Assembly: GCA_963724705.1 (NCBI GenBank)
Contig: CAVRVS010000004.1
Location: 124,001-188,000, forward strand
Direction: 5' to 3'
Length of the DNA stretch: 64,000 nucleotides
From: DASQPR01 sp963724705
GTDB lineage: Bacteria; Actinomycetota; Actinomycetes; Mycobacteriales; Micromonosporaceae
Under the pieces are notes generated by a model. The model had not been told where the DNA came from. It saw only the letters and a list, made by a program, of their open reading frames with translations, and did no database searches. Below, piece after piece: positions 43,106-52,427 of the stretch; the first letter of the stretch is position 1, and each line of letters begins with the position of its first letter. The position numbers were made by a program, and so were the translations under genes.

Positions 43106-46015
43106 ATGCCACGATCTGCCCGCAGGGCGCTCGGCCGCTCGAGTGCTGTCTTCGCGACAGCAATGCTCGCTTTCGCCCTCGCGCTTGCACCGGGCGGTAC
43201 TGCGACCGCTGCACCCACCTCCGATGGCATCGTCGCGTCCGGCCCTGACTGGTCCGTCACGACCGCGGCTGGCGGATACGTGGTGTCCCTGAGCCTCGAC
43301 ACGCCGCTGCCTGTCAAGAACGACGCCCCTGAGTTGGTCGTCGATGGGACCGATCTCGGCCTGGCGCAGGAGTCGCCGGACGGCACCAGCCTTAGCGTCG
43401 CCACGACGGACCCCGCGGTCGCGACGGCCGACGCGGTGACGTGGCGATGGGCATCCGGCGGGTCAGAAGCAGCGAACACCCCAGCGTCGAGGCTGTCGAA
43501 AGCCTCGCCGTCGACGGTCGGCCCGACATCGCCGGACGCTGTCGCGGGGGCCGACCCGCTCGCCTTGAGCATTGGGAGCTACACCGTCGCCGACTACAAC
43601 TTCGGCACCGGGTCGATCCCGCTGGCCAACCTCGCCGGCCACCGCGGCGAGCTCGAGGGTCGCATCTACCTGCCGACGGCCAAGGGTGAGCATCCGCTTG
43701 TGATCTTCCTGCACGGCCGCCACAGCAGCTGCTACAACCTGACCACGCTCCGGGGCGCCAGCGGCTGGCCCTGCCCGGCCGGGACTGCACCGATCCTCAG
43801 CTACGCGGGCTACGACGGCGCCGGTAACGCACTGGCGGCCGCCGGGTACACCGTGGTCTCGATCTCCGCGAACTCGATCAATGCTTTCGACGGCAGCTTC
43901 GGAGCCGATGCCGGCGCGGTCGCCCGCGGCCAGCTGATCCTGGACTCCCTGACGATGCTCCGGAAGGCGAACGACGGCGAGCAGGTCGTCTACCACGACA
44001 GCACGACGAACACCGACGTCACCCTCGACCAGGCGCTTGCTGCCGGGCAGGCGACGTACCCAACGGCGACGACGCTGAGCGCCGCCGACCTGGTGGGCAC
44101 GATGGACTTCAGCGATATCGGCATCATGGGCCACTCCCGCGGCGGCGAGGGCGCGGTCACCGCCGGCAACCTCAACGAAGGACTCGCCAAGCCATTCGAC
44201 ATCAAGTCGATCTTCGCGCTCGCGCCCATCGACTTCACCCGCGCCACGCTGCCGGACGTGGTCACCACGACGTTACTTCCCTACTGCGACGGCGACGTCT
44301 CCGACCAGCAGGGCCAGCACTTCTACGCTGACTCCCGTGAGGCGTTCACAGATAGCGTCGCGCGCTCCGACATCTGGGTGATGGGAACCGACCACGACTT
44401 CTACAACACCTCGTGGACCCCGCCGTACCCGGGTGCCTCTGACGACTGGTCCGCGAGCAACGACACCGTCTGCGGCACCAGCGCCGCGGCGAAAGCGTCG
44501 CCGAGCAACATCCGGCTGACCCCGACCCAGCAGTACGCGGTCGGCACGGACTACCTCGCCGGCTTCTTCGAGTTGACCCTGGGCGGGCACAAGGAATTCC
44601 AGCCGATGTTCGACGGGTCGGGTGTTGAGCCGTCATCGCTGGCGTCGTTCGCGGACGTACGGACGGTCGCGCAACAGCCGGAGACGTATCGCGAGGACAT
44701 CACCGACTTCGCCGCCAGCAGTGCCCAAATCACGACCGGCGGCACCGCGAACGCTGTCGTCTGCGCGAGCAAGTACGGCCGCACGCTGCCACCGGCGCTG
44801 CCTACCTGCACCAGCCAAGCCGTCGGACTGACCAGCCAGGCTCAGCCCTACTGGACCCCGGCGAACTACCAACCGAACGTCCCGCTCAACCAGATGACGC
44901 ACCTGACGTGGACCGACGGCACCGGGTCGCTCACCGTAGCCCTGACGCCAAGCCAGCAGAACGTCGCGAAGTACAGCGAGATGGTCGTCAACGCCTCGCC
45001 AGATGAGAGCGTCCCGAACGGCACCGACCTGATCCTGACGGTGACCGATACGAAGGGCCACCCGTGGAGCTCGCCACTGTCGACGCTCAACCCGTGGACA
45101 GTGAACCGGATGCCGGCGAGTACGTCGACGAACCTGCACAAGCTAGTCCTCCAACAAGCGCACGTGCCGACTGCGACGCTCGCTGCCGCTGGGCTTGACA
45201 CGCACAACATCGCCTCGATCCGCTTCGCTGCCGGCGTCGGGACCGACGGCACCGAAAGCGGTGGCGAGTACCTGCAGGACCTCGTCTTCGACACGCCTGC
45301 CTTGGGGACGCCGAGCGTCGAGCAGCGTCCGACGGTGAACGTCGCCTCGACGACGATCGAGGAGGGCAACGCCCCGGGAACCGCCGAGGTCGCGGTCTAC
45401 CTGTCCACCAAGCCCAGCAAGCCGGTCAGCGCCTACCTTTCCGTCATCGGTTCGACCAGCACGGGGGTCGGCCTGGCGATGCAGCAGGTCACGTTCGAGC
45501 CGGGTCAGACCTGCCAGAGCGTAACGGTGCCGACGCTCGGCAATACCACGCCGTCGGCGGCTGCGACAACGTCGTACAAGCTGGCGGTGGGTGACCCCAC
45601 CAACGCGGTCGTGGGGACCGGTGACTTCGGCACCATCACCGTCCGCGAAGACGACGGTCTGACCGGCGGCGGTCCGCTTGCGCCTCCGGTGGGCGCCCAG
45701 GGCGACGCGTGCGCGGAATTCGAGGCACTTGCGGACCCGGGCCAGATCAAGGCCACCGGCGTACCGGTCGCGGTGGGTGACGTACTGTCCGTCACAGCAA
45801 CCGGATTCCGGCCGGGTGAGAGTGTCGCACTCACTCTCGGTGGTACGTCACTCGGCTCTGTCATCGCCAATGCCGACGGTACGGTGACTATCGACCAGGA
45901 AGTACCGGCCGGCACGCCGAGCGGGCAGATCCCGATGACTGCCATCGGACTCGGGTCGGGCTACACGATGACCGGCAAGATCCATGTGGAGCAAACGCCG
46001 GCCACGGCTCCGTGA
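43106..46015 (+). CDS. Large secreted alpha/beta hydrolase with Calx-beta-like module
   Basis: 969 residues. The signal peptide MPRSARRALGRSSAVFATAMLAFALALAPGGTATAA ends near residue 36, so it is exported. After a beta-rich N-terminal region comes a hydrolase domain: HPLVIFLHGRHSSCYNLTTL (about 195-215), nucleophile Ser in IMGHSRGGEGA (about 345-355) and VMGTDHDFYN, a candidate for the acid/His region. The C-terminal third has PTVNVASTTIEEGNAPGTAEVAVYLSTKPSKPVSAYL...VTFEPGQTCQSVTVP, a Calx-beta-type repeat, and a last domain with GDVLSVTATGFRPGESVALTLGG. AGGAG stands 8 bases before the ATG. A cell-surface esterase or protease is possible; the substrate is unknown. Confidence 0.88.
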   Translation: MPRSARRALGRSSAVFATAMLAFALALAPGGTATAAPTSDGIVASGPDWSVTTAAGGYVVSLSLDTPLPVKNDAPELVVDGTDLGLAQESPDGTSLSVATTDPAVATADAVTWRWASGGSEAANTPASRLSKASPSTVGPTSPDAVAGADPLALSIGSYTVADYNFGTGSIPLANLAGHRGELEGRIYLPTAKGEHPLVIFLHGRHSSCYNLTTLRGASGWPCPAGTAPILSYAGYDGAGNALAAAGYTVVSISANSINAFDGSFGADAGAVARGQLILDSLTMLRKANDGEQVVYHDSTTNTDVTLDQALAAGQATYPTATTLSAADLVGTMDFSDIGIMGHSRGGEGAVTAGNLNEGLAKPFDIKSIFALAPIDFTRATLPDVVTTTLLPYCDGDVSDQQGQHFYADSREAFTDSVARSDIWVMGTDHDFYNTSWTPPYPGASDDWSASNDTVCGTSAAAKASPSNIRLTPTQQYAVGTDYLAGFFELTLGGHKEFQPMFDGSGVEPSSLASFADVRTVAQQPETYREDITDFAASSAQITTGGTANAVVCASKYGRTLPPALPTCTSQAVGLTSQAQPYWTPANYQPNVPLNQMTHLTWTDGTGSLTVALTPSQQNVAKYSEMVVNASPDESVPNGTDLILTVTDTKGHPWSSPLSTLNPWTVNRMPASTSTNLHKLVLQQAHVPTATLAAAGLDTHNIASIRFAAGVGTDGTESGGEYLQDLVFDTPALGTPSVEQRPTVNVASTTIEEGNAPGTAEVAVYLSTKPSKPVSAYLSVIGSTSTGVGLAMQQVTFEPGQTCQSVTVPTLGNTTPSAAATTSYKLAVGDPTNAVVGTGDFGTITVREDDGLTGGGPLAPPVGAQGDACAEFEALADPGQIKATGVPVAVGDVLSVTATGFRPGESVALTLGGTSLGSVIANADGTVTIDQEVPAGTPSGQIPMTAIGLGSGYTMTGKIHVEQTPATAP

Positions 46016-46221
46016 CCTTGACGGAATCCGGGCCGGCGCCGGCGTCGGGTAAGCGCGGACCCGAGCAACCGGTCCGACACGGTCGCCTCAGCACGTGCGG
46101 ATACGGGGATGCCCGGCGTGTCGGGGCACGAACGCAGCGAGCGTCGAGCGAACGTCCAGAAACCCGGTCGGCGCACGTAACGAACTCCTTCGACACGGAA
46201 TGCTCATATGGGCCTCGGCGA

Positions 46222-46646
46222 CGATGTCCAGGTCGTCGGCGAACATAGCGAAGATGGTCAATGGCTTAGGAACCGTTGGTCACCCTCGTGTCGACGTCGA
46301 CCGCGATGGCAATGACGTCACGCGCGGTATCGGCCGGGGGAGCGGAGTGGGAGCAACGCGAGTATCCGAACGGACCTGTACGGCGTTCGTTTGCGCCGAA
46401 CTGCCGCGAATGGCCGCGGCTGACCTGCGATGCGTTATGTCTGGGCAGGTCACCGGCGTTGCCGGACGGTCACTGACATCCTGCTTTTCGGAAGTTTTCA
46501 TCGGCCATCCACAATGTTAGATACCGCCTGACCTGGGGCTTCTTGATCGAGGCGATCGAAACGGGTGAGCGTGCACTGATCCCTTACGAGTGGAAGCAGA
46601 TTGGGAGCAAGCTGGTGACCTCTTCCCGAATGCAAATGTGGTCAGC
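46222..46646 (+). repeat. Dispersed 427-bp repeat, copy 4
   Basis: Runs from CGATGTCC to GTGGTCAGC in the same orientation as copies 1-3. It is the most diverged of the set in its middle part but keeps GGACGGTCACTGACA, GAAGTTTTCATCGGCCATCC and GATCGAGGCGATCGAAACGG exactly. The adjoining stretches 46016-46221 and 46647-46900 contain no supportable gene. Confidence 0.85.
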
Positions 46647-46900
46647 CCAACGCCCCGCCCCCGTGTCGATGGTCATTTGCTGGCGCGAAGATGTGTCCGC
46701 TCTGGAGCCGCTGGTCGATGTCGACGTCGAGCCCGCGAAGATCACGCATACACCGCGCAAACTGGCAAACATCCGGCACGCCGGTGGCTGCTCCGGATGC
46801 CATCGATCTGGACGAGCGCGCCGGAACCTGGCTCCCGGCCAAGGGTCGTTCGTCTGGTGGCCAGGTCGCCGGCACACGGTGCTGGGCGGGTGTTAGACGC

Positions 46901-47194
46901 TCAGGCGCGGTCGGCTGGTGAGTCGGCCTCTTGTTGGGCGGCGGTGCGGATGGTGTCTTTGATTTGCCTGGCGGTGGGCAGGTCAAGCCGGCATGACCCA
47001 AGTCCGGCGGTGGTTGGTGCCCCGGTGACGTCGGCGCCGTTCACGAGCACGGTTGGTGACGGGTAGTCCCCGACCCGTTCGGCCACGCCGACGGATAGGC
47101 CGAGTTCGGCGAGGACTGTGTGGAGCAGGTCGCGGGTGGCGGCGACGTTGGGGCAGTCGGGGACGCTGAGTAGTTCGATGTTCACGTGTTCCAT
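46901..47194 (-). CDS. Thioredoxin-like small protein
   Basis: 97 residues: MEHVNIELLSVPDCPNVAATRDLLHTVLAELGL, then GDYPSPTVLVNGADVTGAP. The beta-alpha-beta start, one Cys in the DCPN turn and the SPTVLVNGxDV block are those of thioredoxin-like proteins found next to alkylmercury lyase or mercuric reductase genes. The usual second active-site Cys is absent from the CxxC position; another Cys lies in GSCRLDLPT. It is divergent from the flavoprotein reductase gene 175 bp away, a plausible redox partner. Confidence 0.85.
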   Translation of the reverse strand: MEHVNIELLSVPDCPNVAATRDLLHTVLAELGLSVGVAERVGDYPSPTVLVNGADVTGAPTTAGLGSCRLDLPTARQIKDTIRTAAQQEADSPADRA

Positions 47195-47368
47195 CGTGCC
47201 TCAGTGGCCTGGACGACTTCACCCGGGCGTTACCGGTGGTCCAGCTTGCCGAGACTCGTGAAATGTGTGTCGCGGGTCGTGGGGTGTGAGTTGTTGACCA
47301 TCTGGCGCCGCGGATGTGGTGGAGTGGGAGGTGATCGGCACCGAGCGCTGTGACGCCTGACGAATGGG

Positions 47369-48778
47369 GTGGTCCGCGTGGTGGAGCGTTATGACTCGCT
47401 TGTCGTGGGCGGAGGGATGGCGGGGCTGCCGCTGGCGCTTCGTGCCGGCCGGCACGGTCGGGTGGCGTTCGTCGAACGCGACCAGCTTGGTGGCACCTGT
47501 CTGAACCGGGGCTGCATTCCCACCAAGACGATGATCGCGTCCGCGTCGGTGGCTCAGCAGGTGCGCCGGGCCAGCGAGTTCGGGGTGCAGCTGCCTGGCC
47601 CGCCGACCGTGGACCTGGCGGCTGTCGTGGACCGCAAGGACCGTATCGTCGATCGGATCCGCGCCGGCACGTACCGGTCGGTCGCCAACACCGACGGCAT
47701 CGACCTCTACCAGGGCGAGGGCCGTTTCATCGGGTCGCGCCGGTTGCGCGTCGACGGCACCGACATCGACGCTGACCGAGTGTTTCTGGCGGTCGGTCTC
47801 CGCACGGCGAGCCCGGCGATCGACGGCCTGTCCTCGGTGCCGTACCTGACCTCGCGGACCACGCTCGACCTGCGCCAGCTGCCCACGCATCTTGTTGTCG
47901 TCGGTGGAGGGTTTACCGGCTGCGAGTTCGCGCAGATGTTCCGACGCTTCGGCAGTCAGGTCACGGTCGTCCAGCGCGCCGATCGGCTCCTCACCGCCGA
48001 GGACCCGGAGATCTCCGCCGCCGTGGCCGACGGGTTCCGCGCGGACGGCATCGAGGTGCTGCTGGGCGACGCGTGTGTCGCGGTCACCGGCCACGCGGGC
48101 GAGATCCGCGTCGTCTGCGCCGACGGCGGCGAAGTCGCAGGGAGCCATCTGCTACTCGCCGCCGGACGTACCCCGAACACCGACCAGCTCGGGATCGAGC
48201 ATCTCGGACTCCAGCCCGACCGCGACGGGTTCCTGGTCGTCGATGACACGCTGCACACCACCGTCGAGGACGTGTGGGCCTTCGGCGACATCCGGGGCGG
48301 TCCCATGTTCACCCACACCAGCCGCGACGACGCCGATGTCATCTACCGCAGCGTCTTCCTCGGCCAGGACCGCAGCATCACCGGCCGGGTCGTGCCGCAC
48401 GTCGAATTCGTCGACCCTGAGGTCGCCGCTGTCGGCCCGACCGAACCCGCTGCCCGGGCCGCCGGCTACGACGTCGTCATCGGTCGTCAACGCTTCGCGA
48501 CGGTCGTCAAGGCACGCGCGATCGGTGCCACGCGAGGTCTGGTGAAGTTTGTCGCCGACGCCGCCACCGACCGCGTCCTCGGCTGCCACATCGCCGGCCC
48601 CGACGCCGGTGACCTCATCCACGAAGCGGTTATCGCGATGATCGCTGGTGCCGGCTACACCGACATTGCCCGCGCCATCCACGTCCACCCCACCCTCGCC
48701 GAGGCGGTAAACGGCGCCGCCGGTGGCGTCCACCGAGAGGTCGGCGCCGAGGACGCCAGCGAGGGACAACACAGCTAA
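47369..48778 (+). CDS. FAD-dependent disulfide oxidoreductase (mercuric/mycothione reductase-like)
   Basis: Class I pyridine-nucleotide disulfide reductase, 469 residues from the first GTG; GTGs at 47378 and 47381 also fit. The FAD motif VVGGGMAGLPLALRA is at the N-terminus, the redox Cys pair C44/C49 in GGTCLNRGCIPTK, the NADPH-binding VVVGGGFTGCEFAQMFRRFG midway, the second FAD motif TTVEDVWAFGDI, and the C-terminal HxHPTLAEAV supplying the catalytic His to the partner subunit. It lacks an N-terminal HMA domain and a C-terminal vicinal Cys pair, so mercury reduction is not proven; a mycothione or other disulfide reductase is as likely. Confidence 0.9.
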   Translation: MVRVVERYDSLVVGGGMAGLPLALRAGRHGRVAFVERDQLGGTCLNRGCIPTKTMIASASVAQQVRRASEFGVQLPGPPTVDLAAVVDRKDRIVDRIRAGTYRSVANTDGIDLYQGEGRFIGSRRLRVDGTDIDADRVFLAVGLRTASPAIDGLSSVPYLTSRTTLDLRQLPTHLVVVGGGFTGCEFAQMFRRFGSQVTVVQRADRLLTAEDPEISAAVADGFRADGIEVLLGDACVAVTGHAGEIRVVCADGGEVAGSHLLLAAGRTPNTDQLGIEHLGLQPDRDGFLVVDDTLHTTVEDVWAFGDIRGGPMFTHTSRDDADVIYRSVFLGQDRSITGRVVPHVEFVDPEVAAVGPTEPAARAAGYDVVIGRQRFATVVKARAIGATRGLVKFVADAATDRVLGCHIAGPDAGDLIHEAVIAMIAGAGYTDIARAIHVHPTLAEAVNGAAGGVHREVGAEDASEGQHS

Positions 48779-48947
48779 CTGCTGCGCGGGCTCGGGTCGA
48801 GGAAGATGAAGCGGGTGTGATTGGCCGGCGCGGCCGCGCTGTTGAAGCGCAGTAAGTACGTGGGCCAGGAGCCTCGCGCCGCGCTGAGCGACCTCGTGGT
48901 GGCGGTCTGTTGCGACGCGCCCTTCACCATTCATCGAAAGGCGCGCA

Positions 48948-49028
48948 ATGACGCAACGCAGCTGGATTATCACCGGCGTGAGCAGCGGCTTCGGCCGACA
49001 GCTGAGCGAGCAGTTGCTAGTGTCGTGA
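48948..49028 (+). pseudogene. SDR gene cut off by an IS630-type insertion
   Basis: ATG with GAAAGG upstream, then MTQRSWIITGVSSGFGRQLSEQLL, the unmistakable first beta-alpha unit of a short-chain dehydrogenase (TGxxxGxG as TGVSSGFG). The reading frame runs into the end of the IS element at CTAG (49017-49020) and stops after 26 residues. The rest of the gene is not found on the other side of the element. Confidence 0.85.
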
Positions 49029-49800
49029 GTCGTTAATTCGGGTGCAGTATCGGGCGATGCTGTCGAGGATTTGGTCGGCGGTCTTGGTCCAGATGTAGGG
49101 CTTGGGGTTGTCGTTCCAGGTGTTGATCCAGGCGCGGATGCCGGTGTTGAGAGCGCGCACGGATCGGTGGGTGCCGCGTTGCAGTTTCTTCGTTGTCAAT
49201 TCGCCGAACCAGCGTTCGACGAGGTTGAGCCAGGACGAGCTGGTCGGGGTGAAGTGCAAGACGAAGCGCGGGTGCGCGGCCAGCCAGCGTTTGACTGCCG
49301 GGGTCTTGTGGGTAGAGGCGTTGTCCAGCACGACGTGCACCGCGTACTCGGCGGGGACCGCGCGGTCGATTTTGATCAGGAAGTTCTTGAACTCGATCGC
49401 GCGGTGGCGTGAATGCAGTGATCCGATGACGTTGCCCGAGGCGACGTCGAGGGCTGCATAGAGGCTGGAGATTCCTGCCCGGCGGTAGTCGTGGCCGGCC
49501 CGCGCCGGCGTTCCCGGCATCATCGCAAAAGATCGGTGAAGTCCGGTCGAGGGCTTGGATCTGGGACTTCTCGTCCACACAGCACCACCGCCGCCTCGGG
49601 CGGATCGAGGTAGAGCCCGACGACGTCGCGCACCTTGTCGATGAACTGCGGGTCGCGGCTCAGTTTCCACGAGTCCTGCCGGTGCGGTTGCAACCCGAAC
49701 GCCCGCCAGATCCGTGACACGGCCGACTGCGACATACCGATCTCGGCCGCCTGCGACTGCCTCGAGCTCACCACGCTCGACGCCGGGAGTATGCAACAGC
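49017..49800 (-). pseudogene. IS630-family transposase, truncated and frameshifted
   Basis: Recognisable blocks, N to C: AAEIGMSQSAVSRIWRAFGLQ (HTH), EAAVVLC then VDEKSQIQALDRT in the next frame (first catalytic Asp), GHDYRRAGISSLYAAL in a third frame, HVVLDNASTHKTPAVKRWL (second Asp) and SSSWLNLVERWFGELT (Glu). Frame changes near 49578 and 49548 and the missing N-terminus make it inactive. The final codons (INDSRH) are encoded by the IS end, and the TAG stop uses the target CTAG. Confidence 0.85.
49018..49800 (-). mobile_element. IS630-family element, right end deleted
   Basis: The left boundary is at the CTAG target typical of IS630 insertion (TA at 49018-49019), followed by GTGTCGTGAGTCGTTAATTC. 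The transposase reads inward from the right. No matching inverted end is found near 49800-49850, where the DUF1275 gene region begins, so the right end and the first part of the transposase are lost. Confidence 0.75.
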
Positions 49801-49851
49801 GCCGGCGCGCCGCTTGATAGCGGCGGTCGCTGTGAATGCTAGGTATGGGAC

Positions 49852-50631
49852 ATGACGAATCAGAGCGTCGATCCCGGGTCCGGCAACGGCCCCAGGCCCT
49901 CAAGCCTTCCGGGCATGTCCAGCCCGATGGCGAGGATCCGGTCGATCCGGCGGCCTCCACTGGTGGTGGGCGTTTATGCCATCACCGTCGTCTGCGGGAT
50001 GCTCGACGCCGCCAGCTTCCTGGGACTCGGCCTGATCTTTGTCGAGACAATGACGGGTAACATCCTGCTTCTGGCCTTCTCGCTGGGCACGAAGGGGACC
50101 CACGGCCGGTTCGCGTCTGTCTTCCCGGGCGGCTCGGTGTTGCCCTACATAGCGGCGCTCGCGGCTTTCGGCGTGGGGGCGGTGGCCGGCGGCCGGCTCG
50201 TACGGGCCGGGGAAGCGGGCCGGCAGGCCGGCTTTGCCATCGATGGTGGCCTGTTCGGCGTGGCCGTGCTCGTCGTCGCTTTGACCCACCCCGGTCCGGC
50301 CGACAACGCCCGATACCCGGTGATCGGAATCCTGGCGTTCGCAATGGGCATACAGAATGCCCTCATGCGCCGATGGGGGATCCCCGACCTCGCCACCAAC
50401 CTCATGACCCTGACACTGACGGGCCTGTTCGCGGATTCGACGCTCGGCGGCGGAAACAACCCCCGTGCGGCGCGGCGAAGCGCGTCCCTGGCCATCTTTC
50501 TGATCGGCGCGATCGCGGGTGCGTTTATGACCCGCTACGGAATACTGTGGCCGCTGCTGACGTCCTTCATCGTCTTCGTGTTGGCTCTGCCGATCCTGAT
50601 GAAAGCGCGTAGCGACGCCACCAGCAGCTAA
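49852..50631 (+). CDS. DUF1275 (YoaK-like) membrane protein
   Basis: 259 residues. After about 35 polar residues come six hydrophobic segments. Family motifs are GMLDAASFLGLGLIFVETMTGNILLLAFSLG near the start and GIQNALMRRWGIPDLATNLMTLTLTGL in the middle. ATG 49852 is assumed; an ATG at 49918 would remove the polar leader. No function is established for the family. Confidence 0.9.
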   Translation: MTNQSVDPGSGNGPRPSSLPGMSSPMARIRSIRRPPLVVGVYAITVVCGMLDAASFLGLGLIFVETMTGNILLLAFSLGTKGTHGRFASVFPGGSVLPYIAALAAFGVGAVAGGRLVRAGEAGRQAGFAIDGGLFGVAVLVVALTHPGPADNARYPVIGILAFAMGIQNALMRRWGIPDLATNLMTLTLTGLFADSTLGGGNNPRAARRSASLAIFLIGAIAGAFMTRYGILWPLLTSFIVFVLALPILMKARSDATSS

Positions 50632-50655
50632 GCGACGAGCTCCGGCGAGGCTAGG

Positions 50656-50880
50656 TCACGCCGACCGGGTGAGCTGAAACGCCTCCGCTTCCACTCCGTA
50701 CCGGCGATCGGTCGTCCCGATCGGGGTCATACCGAGCCGTCGGCAGACCGCTTGCGACGACGCGTTGTCACGATGGACCAGCGCGAAGACCTCCGGGATA
50801 GCGAGGGCGAATCCACGATCGACGGCTCCGCGGGCCGCCTCGGTGGCGTAGCTACGGCCCCAGGAATCGGGGTGGAAGCT
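50656..50880 (-). pseudogene. GNAT acetyltransferase, C-terminal remnant
   Basis: The minus-strand frame ends with WGRSYATEAARGAVDRGFALAIPEVFALVHRDNASSQAVCRRLGM, the acetyl-CoA-binding and C-terminal part of a RimJ-type N-acetyltransferase. The N-terminal half is absent upstream of about 50880. Confidence 0.75.
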
Positions 50881-51035
50881 AGATCCTGGCGTGTGCGAAG
50901 TCGAGCACGAGACGTGTAGTCGACTGATCGGCGGCGTCGGTGATGGATCGGATCGTGGCCCTACGCATGACCAACGACGACTCAGCAAGCCGCCATCGAC
51001 TCAGCCCACGATCGCGCCAGGCGCGTCGCCGGCCG

Positions 51036-52427
51036 TCAGCCGGTCCGACCCTCCACGGTTCCGGCGGTGACCGCGGCGGCGAACTGGGCGTGGTCGCGCT
51101 GATTTTGATCGGCGTACCGGCGGGCGAATTGCCCCATCGCCGCGGCAAACCTCGGTCCCTTGCCCATGTAGGCGTCGATCGCTACTGGATCGCCGGTGCG
51201 AGCGTGGGCGCGTGCCAGGGTCTTGCCGCAGGCGCTCGCGAATTCGGCCAAGCGGGGCGCCACCGACTCGGTGGTCGGAATGATCTTCATATCGCGGAAC
51301 TGCCGAACGTAGTAGTCCCGGCCGTGCAGCGATCCCCAGCCGACGAAGATGTCGGTGGCGCTTTGCACCAGACGCTTGCCGTTGATCACTCGTTGTCCGT
51401 GGTTGTCGTATTGACTGGGTTGAAGATGCGCTTCAAACACCGAGGGCGCGGCCTGCTTGACCTGCAGGAACAATGGATCCGCGCCGGTGCGTCCCTCGAA
51501 GAGCAGTAGATACACCCGCATCCCCACGCTGCCCACACCGACGACCTGGCGAACGGTGTCGACCTCGGTGAACCGATCAAACAATGTCCGCCGATCGTCC
51601 TGGAGGGTCAGTCGATACTCAGCCAGCAGGTGGTCGACGAGGTCTGCCTGTTCGTCGTCGTTGATCGTGACCCGGATCGGCGGTTCCTCGCTGATGCGTG
51701 GCCGACCGTGGACCATCGCTGTCAGCTTGGCGAACGCTCCACGGTTGGTGCGGTGTTTCTGCTTCTTCTCGATGTGGACCGACACTCGGCCGCGGTCGGC
51801 CGGTTCGTAGTAGCTGATTAGCCTGTCGACGTGCATACCGTCGTACCAGATGTCTAGCTCCGGCATCGCGCTGTATCGGCGCATGCGGCGCCGATAAGCC
51901 TCGACCGCAGCCGTCACCGCGGCATCAGCTGTGCCTGGCTTGATTCCGTTGCTGCGCGCCAGGACCACGAGACTCGCGGCGAGGCGTTTGACGTCCCATT
52001 CGAACGGGCCGGGAAGTGTTTCGTCGAAGTCGCGTAGGTCGAACATGAGATTGCGCTCCGGGGTTGCCCACAACCCGAAGTTAAGGACGTGGGCGTCTCC
52101 GCACAACTGCACGACGAGCCCACTATGCGGTTGGGACGCAAGGTCGCCAGCCATGACCGCGGCGGCGCCTCGGTAGAAGTTCCACGGCGAGGCCGCCATC
52201 CGCTGATGTCGGATGGGCACCAGGTCCGGAACGCGGATCTGGTTCTGGGCCAGGATCGTCGTCATAGGATCATGCCCGCGCTCATCCTCACACCAATGTC
52301 CCAGACCACGACGTGGAGCCGATGTTCGGGCAAGCTTCCCCAACCCCCGCCGCTCCGTCACCGTCGCCGGCACGTCACGCAACGCCGCCGGCAACTGGGA
52401 TGGCGTCGGTGAGCGGGATGCGGTCAA
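51036..52427 (-). CDS. DUF2252-family protein
   Basis: 463 residues from a TTG at 52427 with AAGGGGA 7 bases upstream. Characteristic blocks: LVPIRHQRMAASPWNFYRGAA, VVQLCGDAHVLNFGLWATPERNLMFDLRDFDETLPGPFEWDVKRLAASLVVLAR, LFLQVKQAAPSVFEAHL and DYYVRQFRDMKIIP. The GDAHxxNF and DFDE motifs recall a kinase-like (aminoglycoside phosphotransferase-type) fold. Molecular function is unknown. Common in actinobacteria. Confidence 0.92.
   Translation of the reverse strand: MTASRSPTPSQLPAALRDVPATVTERRGLGKLARTSAPRRGLGHWCEDERGHDPMTTILAQNQIRVPDLVPIRHQRMAASPWNFYRGAAAVMAGDLASQPHSGLVVQLCGDAHVLNFGLWATPERNLMFDLRDFDETLPGPFEWDVKRLAASLVVLARSNGIKPGTADAAVTAAVEAYRRRMRRYSAMPELDIWYDGMHVDRLISYYEPADRGRVSVHIEKKQKHRTNRGAFAKLTAMVHGRPRISEEPPIRVTINDDEQADLVDHLLAEYRLTLQDDRRTLFDRFTEVDTVRQVVGVGSVGMRVYLLLFEGRTGADPLFLQVKQAAPSVFEAHLQPSQYDNHGQRVINGKRLVQSATDIFVGWGSLHGRDYYVRQFRDMKIIPTTESVAPRLAEFASACGKTLARAHARTGDPVAIDAYMGKGPRFAAAMGQFARRYADQNQRDHAQFAAAVTAGTVEGRTG

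Noticed and set aside
21831..46646. CRISPR array or integron attC array as explanation for the repeats
   Set aside because: The repeats are 427 bp and about 8 kb apart, not short and regularly spaced; no cas genes, no integron integrase and no attC-like imperfect palindromes with R/L boxes were seen.
47219..48148. 309-residue minus-strand open frame
   Set aside because: It lies antisense to the well-supported disulfide reductase and is an Arg/His-rich shadow typical of high-GC coding DNA.
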